Assembly: GCF_001623875.1 (NCBI RefSeq)
Contig: NZ_LWAE01000002.1
Location: 992,001 to 1,056,000 of the forward strand
Origin: Clostridium magnum DSM 2767
Lineage (GTDB): Bacteria; Bacillota; Clostridia; Clostridiales; Clostridiaceae
Length of the DNA: 64,000 bases
Reading direction: 5' to 3'
The notes below the pieces were generated by a model. The model saw only the letters and a program-made list of their open reading frames with translations. It made no database searches and was not told the origin of the DNA. Shown here piece by piece: positions 17,763 through 26,676 of the stretch. A program made the translations under genes and the position numbers. Numbering within the stretch: the stretch's first letter is position 1; every line of letters starts with the position of its first letter.

Positions 17763-20213
17763 ATGAAGCAATTTGCAAAGTATCTTTTAGATAAATATAA
17801 AAAAATAAATAAGAAACAATTTGTTATTACTTTTGGATTAGCTTTATTAATAACAGTAGTATTCTCACCACATGCTTTAGCTTCAGCAGATAAGCCCAAT
17901 ATAGGAGAAAGAATTCTAGCCGGAATGGTTAATGCTATGGCAGAGGGGTTAAATGCAATAGTATCAGGCTTAGGCACTATTGATAAATTATTATTCAATG
18001 TAGGTAATGAAAAGACAATGGGATTAACTTTGCTAGCAAATGATAAACTATCAACTTATATTTTTAGAGTATATCAGGATATTTTGTCATTAGCAGCTTT
18101 GGCTTTTGTCCCTATGGGGTTGGTAATAGGAGTTGATTTTGTAAGAAGTCAAGATAATGCTCAGCATAAAGCAATATTAAAAGAAAAGCTTCTTAGATTC
18201 GTATTAACATTCATTTTATTAACTTCAATGCCTGTAATTATGGACATGCTTTTTACTGTTAACAATGAATTGGTTAAGTTATTTAATGCTATGGGGCAGA
18301 CAGTATTACAGGGAAGTGGAGTAGAAATAAAGAAAGGCTTCTTAGTTGAAGCATTCCAAAAGAAAGCATTAGATGGAAGTTTACTTGATGCATGTATTTA
18401 TATGATGACTGTTGTTCTAAATGGATGGCTAGTTTTCTACTACATGATAAGGGATTTGACAATAAGTTTCTTATTCTTGTTATTCCCTATAATTGCAATT
18501 TTTTATCCTTTCCAGAAGGGAAAAGTTGTTGGTTGGTTTAAGGAAATGTGCTCAAATATCTACTCTCAAGTAATTCAAGCGGGAATCATGGCAATTATAC
18601 TTGGGATGTGTGCTACAATGAGTGACTTTGGAAAAGTAGATCAGCCTACAACTATGTATCAATCTTTATTTGCCTTAGTTGCATTTGCTTCAATCATACC
18701 AATGACATCCGTTTTAAAAAGAATGGTTGGACTAGAAGGAAATGTTGGTGCAGCTTCTAGTATGGCTGGAGTGGGTGCATTGATGGGTGCTATGGCACTA
18801 GCAAAAGGTGCTACTACATCAATAAAACAAGGTGTAGGTAACATTAGAGAAGGTAGAGCAGAGTTAAAAGATTTAAATGCTCAGGAACAAATGCTTAAAA
18901 ATAATGTATCTACTGAAAGTTCAGTAGACAATAAGGAGTTATCTCCAATACATGCACAACCTCAATTAAACATGGAGCAGATTCAAAGCAAAAGGGCTGA
19001 AGCTAGAAGAAAAATAACACAAGGTGCAGTAAATCTAGGTGGGTCAGCTTGGGTAGGTAGCACGTGGGGAATTGGAGGAAGTGTGTTAGGTGGTAAAGGT
19101 GCAGCTGCAGGTGTAGCAGCAGGTGTTATGGCTGGTGGATATGTTGGAGATAAGGCAGGTAAAAAGGCTTATGATGTAGGAGCTAACCTTAAAGAAAAAG
19201 GTCAAGATATCGCATTTGGAGTTGGAGTAAGACCAGACTTAAACGGAATCACTGAAGGCAATGAGCAGATATTTAAAGGTGGGTTAGCACATTCAATAGC
19301 AACAGGAAATTTTAAAGAGGACTTTGGTAACTCTATTTCAACGATAAAAGGTAACTTATCTAATATGAAGGAAAATGTGAATGGTAACTATATAAAGACA
19401 AAAACATTAAAAGATCTTCAGGGTATTAGAACTAAAGAAGATAAAGAATTGATTGCTAATAGATATGCGGGAGTAGATAACGAAATATTTGACAAAGATC
19501 CTGAGTTCCAAAAACAGGAGCAAGTAGCAATGGCAACTAAAAAGAGGTATGAAAGGTTAGGACAACATGACAAGGCATTTAGAGCTTATGCAAAGCATAC
19601 TCCAACGAGAAATTCACCAGAAGAATTAGAAAAGATAGAAGGTTTAATGATGTATAGAGATAAGGATATGTCTGTAGCCTATACCCAAAAGGAAGTTGAA
19701 GTAGATGTGAATGGTAAAAAGGAAAAGCAAATTCAAAGGGAAGTTCACTGGACAGGCACAGGAGATCCAAGTATTGTTTATCCTCAAGTTCAGCCAATAA
19801 CATTCAATGATGGTAGTACAGATTTAACATCCGATAGAATTAGAGAAATATATGATGTATCTCAAAGCTATGCCGATAGCGTGGTTCCTATAACTGAAAA
19901 CTCAAGTAAAGAAGATAAGGCTTTGAACTCTCAAATGCAAAAACAATATTACAATCAAGCTATTAAATCTGAACAAGAGAGAATTGTTAAGGTAAGAGTT
20001 GAATTAGGGTCAAATAGAGCCTATATTCCAACTGCACCAGAAACATATAAGCCAATACCAAATGCAAATCGTGCCCCGTTGGAGGAGTCGGCTAGTAAAG
20101 TGGAAGAATTAGATTTTATCTCTCAAAAGTTAATGGAACAAGCAAGTAGATTAGCTTCAGTGCATGGAGAAAAGGTACAGGACCCTAACGTATATGTAAC
20201 AGGAAATATATAG
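17763..20213 (+). CDS. VirB6/TrbL-like polytopic membrane channel protein
   Basis: About 816 residues; I prefer the ATG at 17763 after AGGTAGGTG. An N-terminal signal-like helix (about 17-36, ending near ALASA) is followed by about six membrane helices up to residue ~330, including the SFLFLLFPIIAIFYPFQKGK segment. A Gly/Ala-rich region (about 420-470) and a long hydrophilic C-terminal domain follow. This is the layout of VirB6-like proteins of Gram-positive conjugation systems, which form the inner channel. It starts 2 bases after the VirB4 stop. No enzymatic motif is seen. Confidence 0.75.
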   Translation: MKQFAKYLLDKYKKINKKQFVITFGLALLITVVFSPHALASADKPNIGERILAGMVNAMAEGLNAIVSGLGTIDKLLFNVGNEKTMGLTLLANDKLSTYIFRVYQDILSLAALAFVPMGLVIGVDFVRSQDNAQHKAILKEKLLRFVLTFILLTSMPVIMDMLFTVNNELVKLFNAMGQTVLQGSGVEIKKGFLVEAFQKKALDGSLLDACIYMMTVVLNGWLVFYYMIRDLTISFLFLLFPIIAIFYPFQKGKVVGWFKEMCSNIYSQVIQAGIMAIILGMCATMSDFGKVDQPTTMYQSLFALVAFASIIPMTSVLKRMVGLEGNVGAASSMAGVGALMGAMALAKGATTSIKQGVGNIREGRAELKDLNAQEQMLKNNVSTESSVDNKELSPIHAQPQLNMEQIQSKRAEARRKITQGAVNLGGSAWVGSTWGIGGSVLGGKGAAAGVAAGVMAGGYVGDKAGKKAYDVGANLKEKGQDIAFGVGVRPDLNGITEGNEQIFKGGLAHSIATGNFKEDFGNSISTIKGNLSNMKENVNGNYIKTKTLKDLQGIRTKEDKELIANRYAGVDNEIFDKDPEFQKQEQVAMATKKRYERLGQHDKAFRAYAKHTPTRNSPEELEKIEGLMMYRDKDMSVAYTQKEVEVDVNGKKEKQIQREVHWTGTGDPSIVYPQVQPITFNDGSTDLTSDRIREIYDVSQSYADSVVPITENSSKEDKALNSQMQKQYYNQAIKSEQERIVKVRVELGSNRAYIPTAPETYKPIPNANRAPLEESASKVEELDFISQKLMEQASRLASVHGEKVQDPNVYVTGNI

Positions 20214-20219
20214 AACAAT

Positions 20220-20255
20220 TATAAAGCATAAGGAATAACCACCTTATGCTTTATA
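20220..20255 (+). other. Perfect 14-bp stem between virB6-like and hydrolase genes
   Basis: TATAAAGCATAAGG pairs perfectly with CCTTATGCTTTATA over an 8-base loop. It is followed by A-rich, not T-rich, sequence, so it is more likely an mRNA processing or stability hairpin than a terminator. Confidence 0.6.
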
Positions 20256-20289
20256 AAAAGGTACACAAGATGGGCGGTGAGTAAAATAA

Positions 20290-22770
20290 TTGGAGTTTCT
20301 AGTTGGAGTAATTAATGCAGTTAGAAAAGGGAGTAAAGCTATTAACTTAGGGGCAAGAGCTGTTGGTGGAACAAAAAAAAGCATGGGAATCTTATTAGAA
20401 TTTTTTAAAGGCTATTTAAAAGGATTAGCAGCCTATATTATCATAATAGTTCTTGTTATTGCAATGGTAATTGGAGGAGTAAGAAGTGTTTTTGAGTATA
20501 GTGTAAGTAAGGGTGGAGATAATTATAGTCTTTCAAAAATAGCAGCTTCTATTTCTTCTAAGGAAGCAGAGGAACTAATAAAAGATGGAAGCTCACTGAA
20601 TCCACAAAAATTAACTCAATACGGTAAAACAGAAGATAGCAGTTATCCTAAAAGTGCAACAGTAAAAATGCACACAATTGATGATGGGAGAGATACTGTA
20701 TCTGATTATAATTTAGACTTAACTAAGACAAGCTATCAATTCCGAACTCCTTGGCAATTAGTAGCTGGAATAGATGTTGCAAAGGACATATTTACAGATG
20801 CAAGTGACTTGTCTGTAGTAAATTCAGCAAGCACTTCTCTGATTCCTCAATTTCAATGGGGATACGATAAATATACTAAAGATGTAACTGATTCAAGAAA
20901 AGAATATGTTATTGAAACTACTCAAGATAAAAATAAAGATGGGGCATTAATAGGGAAGCCTACAGAAATTAAAAATACGAAAGATCAAGCGAGGCAGATA
21001 GATGTTACTAAGAAATTTCCGCTTCCTTTTCCAGATACAGTATCAACACCGTTAAAAAAATATACTTATCATTTTGCTTTAGATAAAACAACGAAGGATG
21101 ACCCTTGGAGTTCTCCTATAGTAGTGGGTACTCCAAGACATTGGGATGAAACAGTGCAAGATGGAATGGAAGATGATTTATCAAAGCCTATATATGGCAA
21201 TGATTATAGTTCACCTATATATGGTAATGATTATAGCTCCCCAATTACATCATCTGTAGAATATAATACATTTAGAATTTTAAACATGAGTGGTAATGGA
21301 GGGACTTTTGATGTTGAGGCCACAACAAATGGATTCTATAGTTTCACAGGGAATGAGTGGTATCAATATGCCTATTCTGATGGAGATTACTATATTTTTG
21401 ATGATTACTCATCTGGAGGAAACTCAATTAGAATACCTCAATACTATGTAAGTCCAAGTGATACAGTTGTCTTTGAAGGGAATACAACTCACCGCCAAAA
21501 CACAGGTGGTTATGCACAAAAGGTAACTGGTTATGGTCAAAAGGTAATAGGATATGAGCAGAAGGCAAAATACAAAACGGTGCATCACGTAGAAACAAAC
21601 TATAAGATAGTAAAACAAAAGATAGTTGAAGATCAGATTTCCTATGTTGATGAAGAAATAAGTCCTCAACCAATAATTAGCTTCGTTGACCAAATAGGAA
21701 TAAGTAGAACAGACTTAGCATTAGTGCATGATTTACTTGAAAATATGCCTAATGCTGCGGATATAACTGACGATCTTCAAAAAGTTATTGATGGAAACTA
21801 CTTAAATAGTGGAATGTACTCAGGAGCAGTAGGAGGGGCACTTAGCGGGGCAGACCTATCCTCTGAAATTCCGTTATTTATTCAGTGGGATGAACGTTGG
21901 GGAAACATAGCATATGGAGGTTCTGGAACTATTGCTACATCAGGATGTGGTCCAACAAGTGCTGCAATGGTTATAACAGGACTATCAGGTAATTTAACTG
22001 GATTAGATAGAAATGGTGATGGTATATTAGATCCTTCTGAATCTGCAGCATATTCCGTAGCCAATGGATTTAGAGTTGACAATCAAGGAACTTCATGGGG
22101 CTTCTTCTCTAGCATAGGTGCAAAAGCAGGGCTTAAGGTAAGACAGTATACACCGTCTGATTATCAAACAGTATTACAAGAACTACAAGCTGGCCATCCT
22201 GTAATTGCATCAATGACACCTGGAGTATTTACGCGAGGGGGGCACTTTATTGTTTTAACAGGGGTTACACCTGATGGAAAAATAACAGTTAATGACCCTA
22301 ATAGTCCTGATAAAAGTAAACAAACATGGGATTTTAATAGCATAATTGTAGCACAGGCAGCTCAATTTTGGGCATTTGAAAATCCTAATATGGTTTCCGA
22401 AGCCTTCCAAATGACAGTTTACGGTGGTCAGAGAGATGCTATGGAAGGAATTTTAGGAATAACTGCTGATGGAACAGATGTAAGGGGATACAGAGATTTT
22501 ACCCCTAGAATTATAGCAACTGATCCTAAAGTAATTCCAACAGGAAGTATTGTATATATTCAATTCCCGGCAGATGTAAGGTATCAAAAGACAGCAGACG
22601 GGAAGGATTGGGACATGAATGGGTGGTATACTGCAAGGGACACTGGCGGAGCCATTAAAGGTACTCACATTGACCTATTTATGGGATATGGAGATTACGC
22701 TAAGGCAATGATAAATAAAATAGGTACAAGACAGGTTAAAATAATGAAGAGGCAAAAAGCTGGCAACTAA
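20290..22770 (+). CDS. Membrane-anchored C39-like peptidase plus 3D-domain wall hydrolase
   Basis: 826 residues, TTG start about 9 bases after GGCGGTGAG. One membrane helix lies at about 38-60. A linker holds a tandem repeat (IYGNDYSSP twice) and a Gln-Lys-Val repeat (GYAQKV, GYGQKV, GYEQKA). A C39_2-type papain-like domain follows with C553 in SGCGPTSA and H652 in GGHFIVLTG. The end is a 3D domain (about 725-826) with DVRGYRDFTP and GTHIDLFMG. Conjugation systems need wall hydrolases to open peptidoglycan locally; this fits TcpG or Tn916 Orf14 in role, but with a different domain pair. Substrate bonds are inferred. Confidence 0.8.
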   Translation: MEFLVGVINAVRKGSKAINLGARAVGGTKKSMGILLEFFKGYLKGLAAYIIIIVLVIAMVIGGVRSVFEYSVSKGGDNYSLSKIAASISSKEAEELIKDGSSLNPQKLTQYGKTEDSSYPKSATVKMHTIDDGRDTVSDYNLDLTKTSYQFRTPWQLVAGIDVAKDIFTDASDLSVVNSASTSLIPQFQWGYDKYTKDVTDSRKEYVIETTQDKNKDGALIGKPTEIKNTKDQARQIDVTKKFPLPFPDTVSTPLKKYTYHFALDKTTKDDPWSSPIVVGTPRHWDETVQDGMEDDLSKPIYGNDYSSPIYGNDYSSPITSSVEYNTFRILNMSGNGGTFDVEATTNGFYSFTGNEWYQYAYSDGDYYIFDDYSSGGNSIRIPQYYVSPSDTVVFEGNTTHRQNTGGYAQKVTGYGQKVIGYEQKAKYKTVHHVETNYKIVKQKIVEDQISYVDEEISPQPIISFVDQIGISRTDLALVHDLLENMPNAADITDDLQKVIDGNYLNSGMYSGAVGGALSGADLSSEIPLFIQWDERWGNIAYGGSGTIATSGCGPTSAAMVITGLSGNLTGLDRNGDGILDPSESAAYSVANGFRVDNQGTSWGFFSSIGAKAGLKVRQYTPSDYQTVLQELQAGHPVIASMTPGVFTRGGHFIVLTGVTPDGKITVNDPNSPDKSKQTWDFNSIIVAQAAQFWAFENPNMVSEAFQMTVYGGQRDAMEGILGITADGTDVRGYRDFTPRIIATDPKVIPTGSIVYIQFPADVRYQKTADGKDWDMNGWYTARDTGGAIKGTHIDLFMGYGDYAKAMINKIGTRQVKIMKRQKAGN

Positions 22771-22778
22771 TAATTGAT

Positions 22779-22802
22779 TACCGCTGCCTGTAGGTAGCGG
22801 TA
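22779..22802 (+). other. Hairpin between hydrolase and next gene
   Basis: TACCGCT and AGCGGTA arms plus an inner CCT/AGG stem form a compact hairpin just after the stop codon, with no T run. Likely an mRNA stability or attenuation element of the transfer operon. Confidence 0.5.
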
Positions 22803-22845
22803 GTCCAAAAGAACTGAAATGTATTTGGAGGTGAGTGGTGACTAA

Positions 22846-23466
22846 ATGAAGAAGAAAGGTATATTGATTATAAGTTTAATCTTTATTGTCTGCATAACTG
22901 TTTTTGGAATATATAAATATACCCATAGGGTTAAACCTCATGAATTTAAAACTGATGTAGAAAGACAAGAATATATACAGAAGTTCTCACAAGTACAGGG
23001 AGAAAATAAGGAGAAAGCAATAACTGAAAATGCGGGAGGTTTAACAGAAGTTAGATTAAGCAATAAAGGAGCGTTAATGAAATACAATAACGTTGATATT
23101 ATGCTTTCTACCGACCAGAAGATAGCAGATTCAATAAAGCTAATCCCTGCATTATATAAAGATACTAATGGTATAAAAGATGATGAGATTCAGCGTTATT
23201 TTGAGAAGAATAAATCAACTATTATAACTGTATTAGGAATAGATACTCTTCCTAAGTTAAAGGATTTTATCAAGACTTTAGATTTTCTAAAAAATGATAC
23301 TATAAAAGAAGCTAAGATTGATGAAAATTCTATGAAAAAGGAAGGGAACATCCTAAACTTTGATTTAATTATTACTACTCAAAATAATAAAACTGCTACT
23401 TACCCAATAAAGGTTATAGCAACAGAGCAGAACGGAAAAATAAATTGCTTAGTTTATTGGAGATAG
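22846..23466 (+). CDS. Anchored exported protein of the transfer operon
   Basis: 206 residues. A basic start and one hydrophobic helix (5-24) are followed by a soluble extracellular part of mixed alpha and beta structure. I recognise no family. The ribosome site GGAGGTGAG is strong and 13 bases upstream. It ends just before an inserted TnpB element and is followed, after that element, by another anchored protein (25085) with similar topology. A role in the outward-facing transfer complex is inferred from position only. Confidence 0.6.
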   Translation: MKKKGILIISLIFIVCITVFGIYKYTHRVKPHEFKTDVERQEYIQKFSQVQGENKEKAITENAGGLTEVRLSNKGALMKYNNVDIMLSTDQKIADSIKLIPALYKDTNGIKDDEIQRYFEKNKSTIITVLGIDTLPKLKDFIKTLDFLKNDTIKEAKIDENSMKKEGNILNFDLIITTQNNKTATYPIKVIATEQNGKINCLVYWR

Positions 23467-23516
23467 AAGGGGGAGGGAACAGTTGAAAAATTTTTATAAA
23501 AGTTTATAAAAGTTTA

Positions 23517-23675
23517 CTATTTTTTAGCAGACTTTAAAAATAACTCTATGGCTTTATCTAATAATTTTGATAAAGGTATTCCAGTTTCTTTTGAATACTC
23601 TTTAAGTTTATTGTATAACACTTTATCTACTGCACTATTTGGAACAACTCTATTTTTTAAATTTGGATTTGGCAT
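23517..23675 (-). CDS. Small ribbon-helix-helix protein linked to tnpB
   Basis: 52 residues with start ATG at 23675 and GAGGTG 5 bases before it. The sequence MPNPNLKNRVVPNSAVDK, then a helix LYNKLKEYSKETG and a second helix PLSKLLDKAIELFLKS, fits a ribbon-helix-helix DNA-binding fold. It is transcribed away from tnpB and the two share a 90-base upstream region with GTGAC/GTCAC palindromes. From memory, small RHH genes of this type accompany many IS605 tnpB genes in Clostridia; they may repress tnpB. It is too short for many gene callers. Confidence 0.75.
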   Translation of the reverse strand: MPNPNLKNRVVPNSAVDKVLYNKLKEYSKETGIPLSKLLDKAIELFLKSAKK

Positions 23676-23765
23676 AATATCACCTCAAACTTATTATATT
23701 ATTTCAGAAAGTGACGGTCAAGTGATTGTCACTTATGGTATAATAATTATAGGAGGTGAAAAGTA

Positions 23766-24902
23766 TTGATAAAAGCGTTAAAGATTAGATTATACCCAAC
23801 AGATGAACAAATAACTTTAATGAACAAACACATTGGTTGTATGAGATTTATTTATAATTGGGCTTTAGATAAACAGATTAAGAATTATGAATCTACTAAG
23901 AAAAAGCTATCAGTTTCAGAGCTAGGTAAAGAACTAACTTTACTTAAAAATACAGAAGGTTACGAATGGCTTTATGAAGTAAGTAATGCAACTCTTAAAG
24001 AAAGTATAAGGGATTTAGATAAAGCTTATAAGAATTTCTTTAATGGAAGTGGTTTCCCTAGATTCAAAAGTAAAAAGAAATCTGACCCCAAATTCTACAG
24101 TAGATATGAAAAAATTTATTTTAAAAATGGATTCGTTAACCTTGAAAAGATAGGAAAGGTTAGTTATAAATCAGACTATGATATAGATTTAACTACTATA
24201 ACTAAGTTTAGTAATCCGAGAGTAAGTTTCAATGGTAGGGTATGGGTGCTTTCAGTAGGTATAGAAACACAGGTAGAAAGAGAGCAATTAAATGACACTA
24301 GTATTGGTGTGGATTTAGGCATCAAAGACTTAGCAATAACAAATATTGATGAACTAGATACTACAAATATTAATAAAACCAGTAAGGTTAAAAAGTTAAA
24401 GAAGAAATTAAAAAGATTACAAACACAATGTTCACGAAAATATGAAATGAATAAAAAAGGAGGGAGTTACCGAAAGACTGCGAACATTGGAAAACTTGAA
24501 AAGAAGATTAAAAAACTTCATAGTAAACTCAAAAATATTAGATTAAATCATATACATCAAGCTACTTCTAAGATAGTGAAAGCCAAACCTTTTAGAGTAG
24601 TTATGGAAACATTAAAAGTATCCAATATGATGAAAAATAAACACTTATCAAAGGCAATACAAGAACAAGGTTTTTATACATTTATAGATCAAATGAAATA
24701 TAAATGTGAAAACTATGGTATAGAATTTATTCAGGTACCGACGTTTTACCCTTCAAGTAAAACTTGTAGCCATTGTGGTTCTATTAAAAAAGACTTAAAA
24801 CTTTCTGATAGAGTTTATAAATGCGAGTGCGGTTTTAGTGCTGACAGGGATAAAAACGCTAGTTGTAACCTTGCGAATTATGGTTTAGAAATATCAGCTT
24901 AA
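23766..24902 (+). CDS. tnpB: TnpB, RNA-guided nuclease of an IS200/IS605 element
   Basis: 378 residues, TTG start after a near-perfect AGGAGGTGAA. The RuvC-like catalytic residues are visible: D183 in GVDLGIKDLA, E281 in VVMETLKVSN and D362 in DRDKNAS. A Zn ribbon CSHCG...CECG lies in between. It is clearly diverged from the TnpB at 14474-15568, so the two elements belong to separate lineages. The guide RNA would come from the 3' end and the hairpins at 24918-24951. Confidence 0.93.
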   Translation: MIKALKIRLYPTDEQITLMNKHIGCMRFIYNWALDKQIKNYESTKKKLSVSELGKELTLLKNTEGYEWLYEVSNATLKESIRDLDKAYKNFFNGSGFPRFKSKKKSDPKFYSRYEKIYFKNGFVNLEKIGKVSYKSDYDIDLTTITKFSNPRVSFNGRVWVLSVGIETQVEREQLNDTSIGVDLGIKDLAITNIDELDTTNINKTSKVKKLKKKLKRLQTQCSRKYEMNKKGGSYRKTANIGKLEKKIKKLHSKLKNIRLNHIHQATSKIVKAKPFRVVMETLKVSNMMKNKHLSKAIQEQGFYTFIDQMKYKCENYGIEFIQVPTFYPSSKTCSHCGSIKKDLKLSDRVYKCECGFSADRDKNASCNLANYGLEISA

Positions 24903-25084
24903 AAGATATTCTAAATTGGGGAATCGTTACACCCCACTATTGAAAAATAGTAAAGCCTATGGAGTGTTATACAAACCAAAGTAGCTTAGGCAAAATGGGA
25001 TATTATGAAGTAGGAAAGAAACAAAATTGTAGACTTTTATAATCTTCTTATAAAGTTTTATAGACTTTTGGTAACGGAGGGGAA

Positions 25085-25957
25085 TTGACTAAGAATCAAA
25101 AACTTGGATTAATTATACTAACTTCCTCTTTAATAGTTTTAGTACTATTATTAATACCTTCTACTATTAAGGATAAGGCAGTAGAAGCGAAAAGAAATGA
25201 GATTAGCCAAAAGGCTAAAGAAATAGAAAGTAAAAAAGCCGAAGTTAAAAAGGGTGTAAGTTCAGCAGATGATGTTGTAATAAATCAAATTCTAGGGGAT
25301 TTTACAGCTGCAATAAATAAAAAAGACTTTGATAAAGCCTATTCTATGCTAGATCAAGCATATACAAAAGACTTTGATTTATCTAAAGATACCTTTAAGG
25401 ACAGATACAACTTTGCAAATGAGAAGAAGTTAGTTATTGAGAATACTGACAGCAAACACTCTGATAGATGGGTGGTGGAATTAGTTTTCCAAGATACCAA
25501 TGCACCTAAAGATAAAGGAATGGTTAGAAAAACCTTCACCATATATAAAAAGGGAGAAGGTAAATATGTCTTAGCTGATGTAGGTATATTGGTAGAAAAC
25601 ACAGTTAATAAAAAGCAACAGGTTGCACCGGGAGTTACATTTACCTTAGAAAAAATGTACGTTCAGCCAAATGGATCAATAGCTATCATAACTGTTGAAA
25701 ATAAGACGAAAGTATATTTTACCATGCAGAATGGAAGATTTGCTTTCTATGCTAAAGAGGGTACAGATACTTACGAACATAGATTGGTAGGGAATCTATC
25801 AGAGGATTATATAATTACACCAGGAATCCCAAAGAAGTTTATAGTTCAATTTAAACAAGTAAAGGTGCCAGATATAATAGGTATCTACTATAAAGGCAGA
25901 GATAATACCAATACGGAATCAGATGGAATAAAATCAGATATATTTAATCTCAAATAA
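25085..25957 (+). CDS. VirB8/TcpC-like anchored protein with NTF2-like and DUF4352-like domains
   Basis: 290 residues from a TTG 4 bases after GGAGG; the start is uncertain. One membrane helix (about 6-25) is followed by a short coiled coil. The next domain (about 60-175: DFTAAINKKDFDKAYSMLD to KYVLADVGIL) looks like an NTF2-like fold, as in VirB8 and TcpC. A C-terminal beta sandwich (about 180-290) resembles DUF4352 (GVTFTLEKMYVQPNGSIAIITVENK). As the last gene before a terminator it fits the VirB8-like scaffold of the transfer channel. The fold assignments are inference. Confidence 0.6.
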   Translation: MTKNQKLGLIILTSSLIVLVLLLIPSTIKDKAVEAKRNEISQKAKEIESKKAEVKKGVSSADDVVINQILGDFTAAINKKDFDKAYSMLDQAYTKDFDLSKDTFKDRYNFANEKKLVIENTDSKHSDRWVVELVFQDTNAPKDKGMVRKTFTIYKKGEGKYVLADVGILVENTVNKKQQVAPGVTFTLEKMYVQPNGSIAIITVENKTKVYFTMQNGRFAFYAKEGTDTYEHRLVGNLSEDYIITPGIPKKFIVQFKQVKVPDIIGIYYKGRDNTNTESDGIKSDIFNLK

Positions 25958-25960
25958 AGA

Positions 25961-25994
25961 AAATACCTCAACAGTTGGGGTATTTCTTTTTTTA
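25961..25994 (+). terminator. Terminator of the type IV secretion operon
   Basis: AAATACCTCAAC pairs with GTTGGGGTATTT (one G-T pair), followed by CTTTTTTT. Confidence 0.88.
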
Positions 25995-26108
25995 GTATTT
26001 ACTTTTGGGTTTATTAATTCTGGTGATGTAAACTCTATATAAGGAATTTATATAGATAAGTCCCTGTATTCAGTATAAGCAATATTAGAAATGTTATACG
26101 TAAGATTA

Positions 26109-26131
26109 AGAGCAGAAATACTGCTCTTTTT
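26109..26131 (+). terminator. Short terminator hairpin before an IS605-like remnant
   Basis: AGAGCAG-AAATA-CTGCTCT is a perfect 7-bp stem followed by TTTTT. No intact gene precedes it; it probably marks the end of a lost gene. Confidence 0.65.
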
Positions 26132-26492
26132 AATTATGGGCTTTAGCCTGTTGAGCGATAGCGAAATATTAAACCACCTGCTTTGCGGGTGGAGGATAAA
26201 GGGTTATACCACCAAAAAAACATAGCAAGAAATTAACTTAAGTTTAGATATTACATTGAGTTTTTGAAAAAATACAAAAGTTACCTGTAAACATAAAAGT
26301 AGTAAAATTCAATACTGTAGTTCAGAACTTAATGCTATCTAAACCAGATTTTTGAATTTACATCAAGAGTTTGATTAAAGCATATGCACCAAGGCTTGAA
26401 CAAAGTGAAAGCCAGCGCCTTTAGACGATAGCTAGGGAAACAAGATTTTCAGACTTAGAACAAGCCACCCGTTTCACGGTGGTTCTGACTGT
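26132..26492 (+). mobile_element. Non-autonomous IS200/IS605-like remnant (about 360 bp)
   Basis: The left part (26132-26215) has hairpins GGCTTTAGCC and ACCTGCTTTGCGGGT and recurs at 57732-57815. The right part ends with the hairpin CCACC-N8-GGTGG (26465-26482) followed by TTCTGACTG, an ending I recognise from IS605-type elements. No open tnpA or tnpB lies between; the interior has only stop-interrupted frames. It is best read as an internally deleted, mobilisable element. The remaining DNA to 26676 holds a stop-interrupted stretch I cannot name. Confidence 0.6.
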
Positions 26493-26676
26493 TTTCAATT
26501 CTTGCTAAAAAGTGTCTGTATGTTATCGTAGAAGAACAAGTTAAGAGTAGAACATACAAATACCCAAACAATTGAAGTAACTAAGAACAAGACATTATCT
26601 GTATTAGTTATGGAACATATTGCTAGAGGAATCAGCATTCTTATAAAACAGGTATTGATAAATAAGTCTCTCCTTT

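Larger units (their letters stand above)
23517..24951 (+). mobile_element. Second TnpB-only IS200/IS605-type element with RHH gene
   Basis: The unit has the divergent RHH gene, tnpB, and right-end hairpins GGGG-N10-CCCC (24918-24935) and ACTATT-GAAA-AATAGT (24936-24951). No tnpA is present. It lies between two conjugation genes. Outer boundaries are approximate; flanking DNA 23467-23516 and 24952-25084 has no other recognisable content. Confidence 0.55.

Noticed and set aside
21424..21693. Minus-strand ORFs opposite the hydrolase gene
   Set aside because: They are antisense shadows of the tandem-repeat region of an intact gene and have no ribosome sites or family likeness.
1564..26676. Attachment-site direct repeats bounding the island
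   Set aside because: I compared the spacer next to the integrase with the spacers at the right side and saw no convincing shared repeat.
26504..26676. Possible decayed gene before the first Crp/Fnr gene
   Set aside because: A frame reading EHTNTQTIEVTKNKTLSVLV is open for about 50 codons but matches no family I know and has no start signal.
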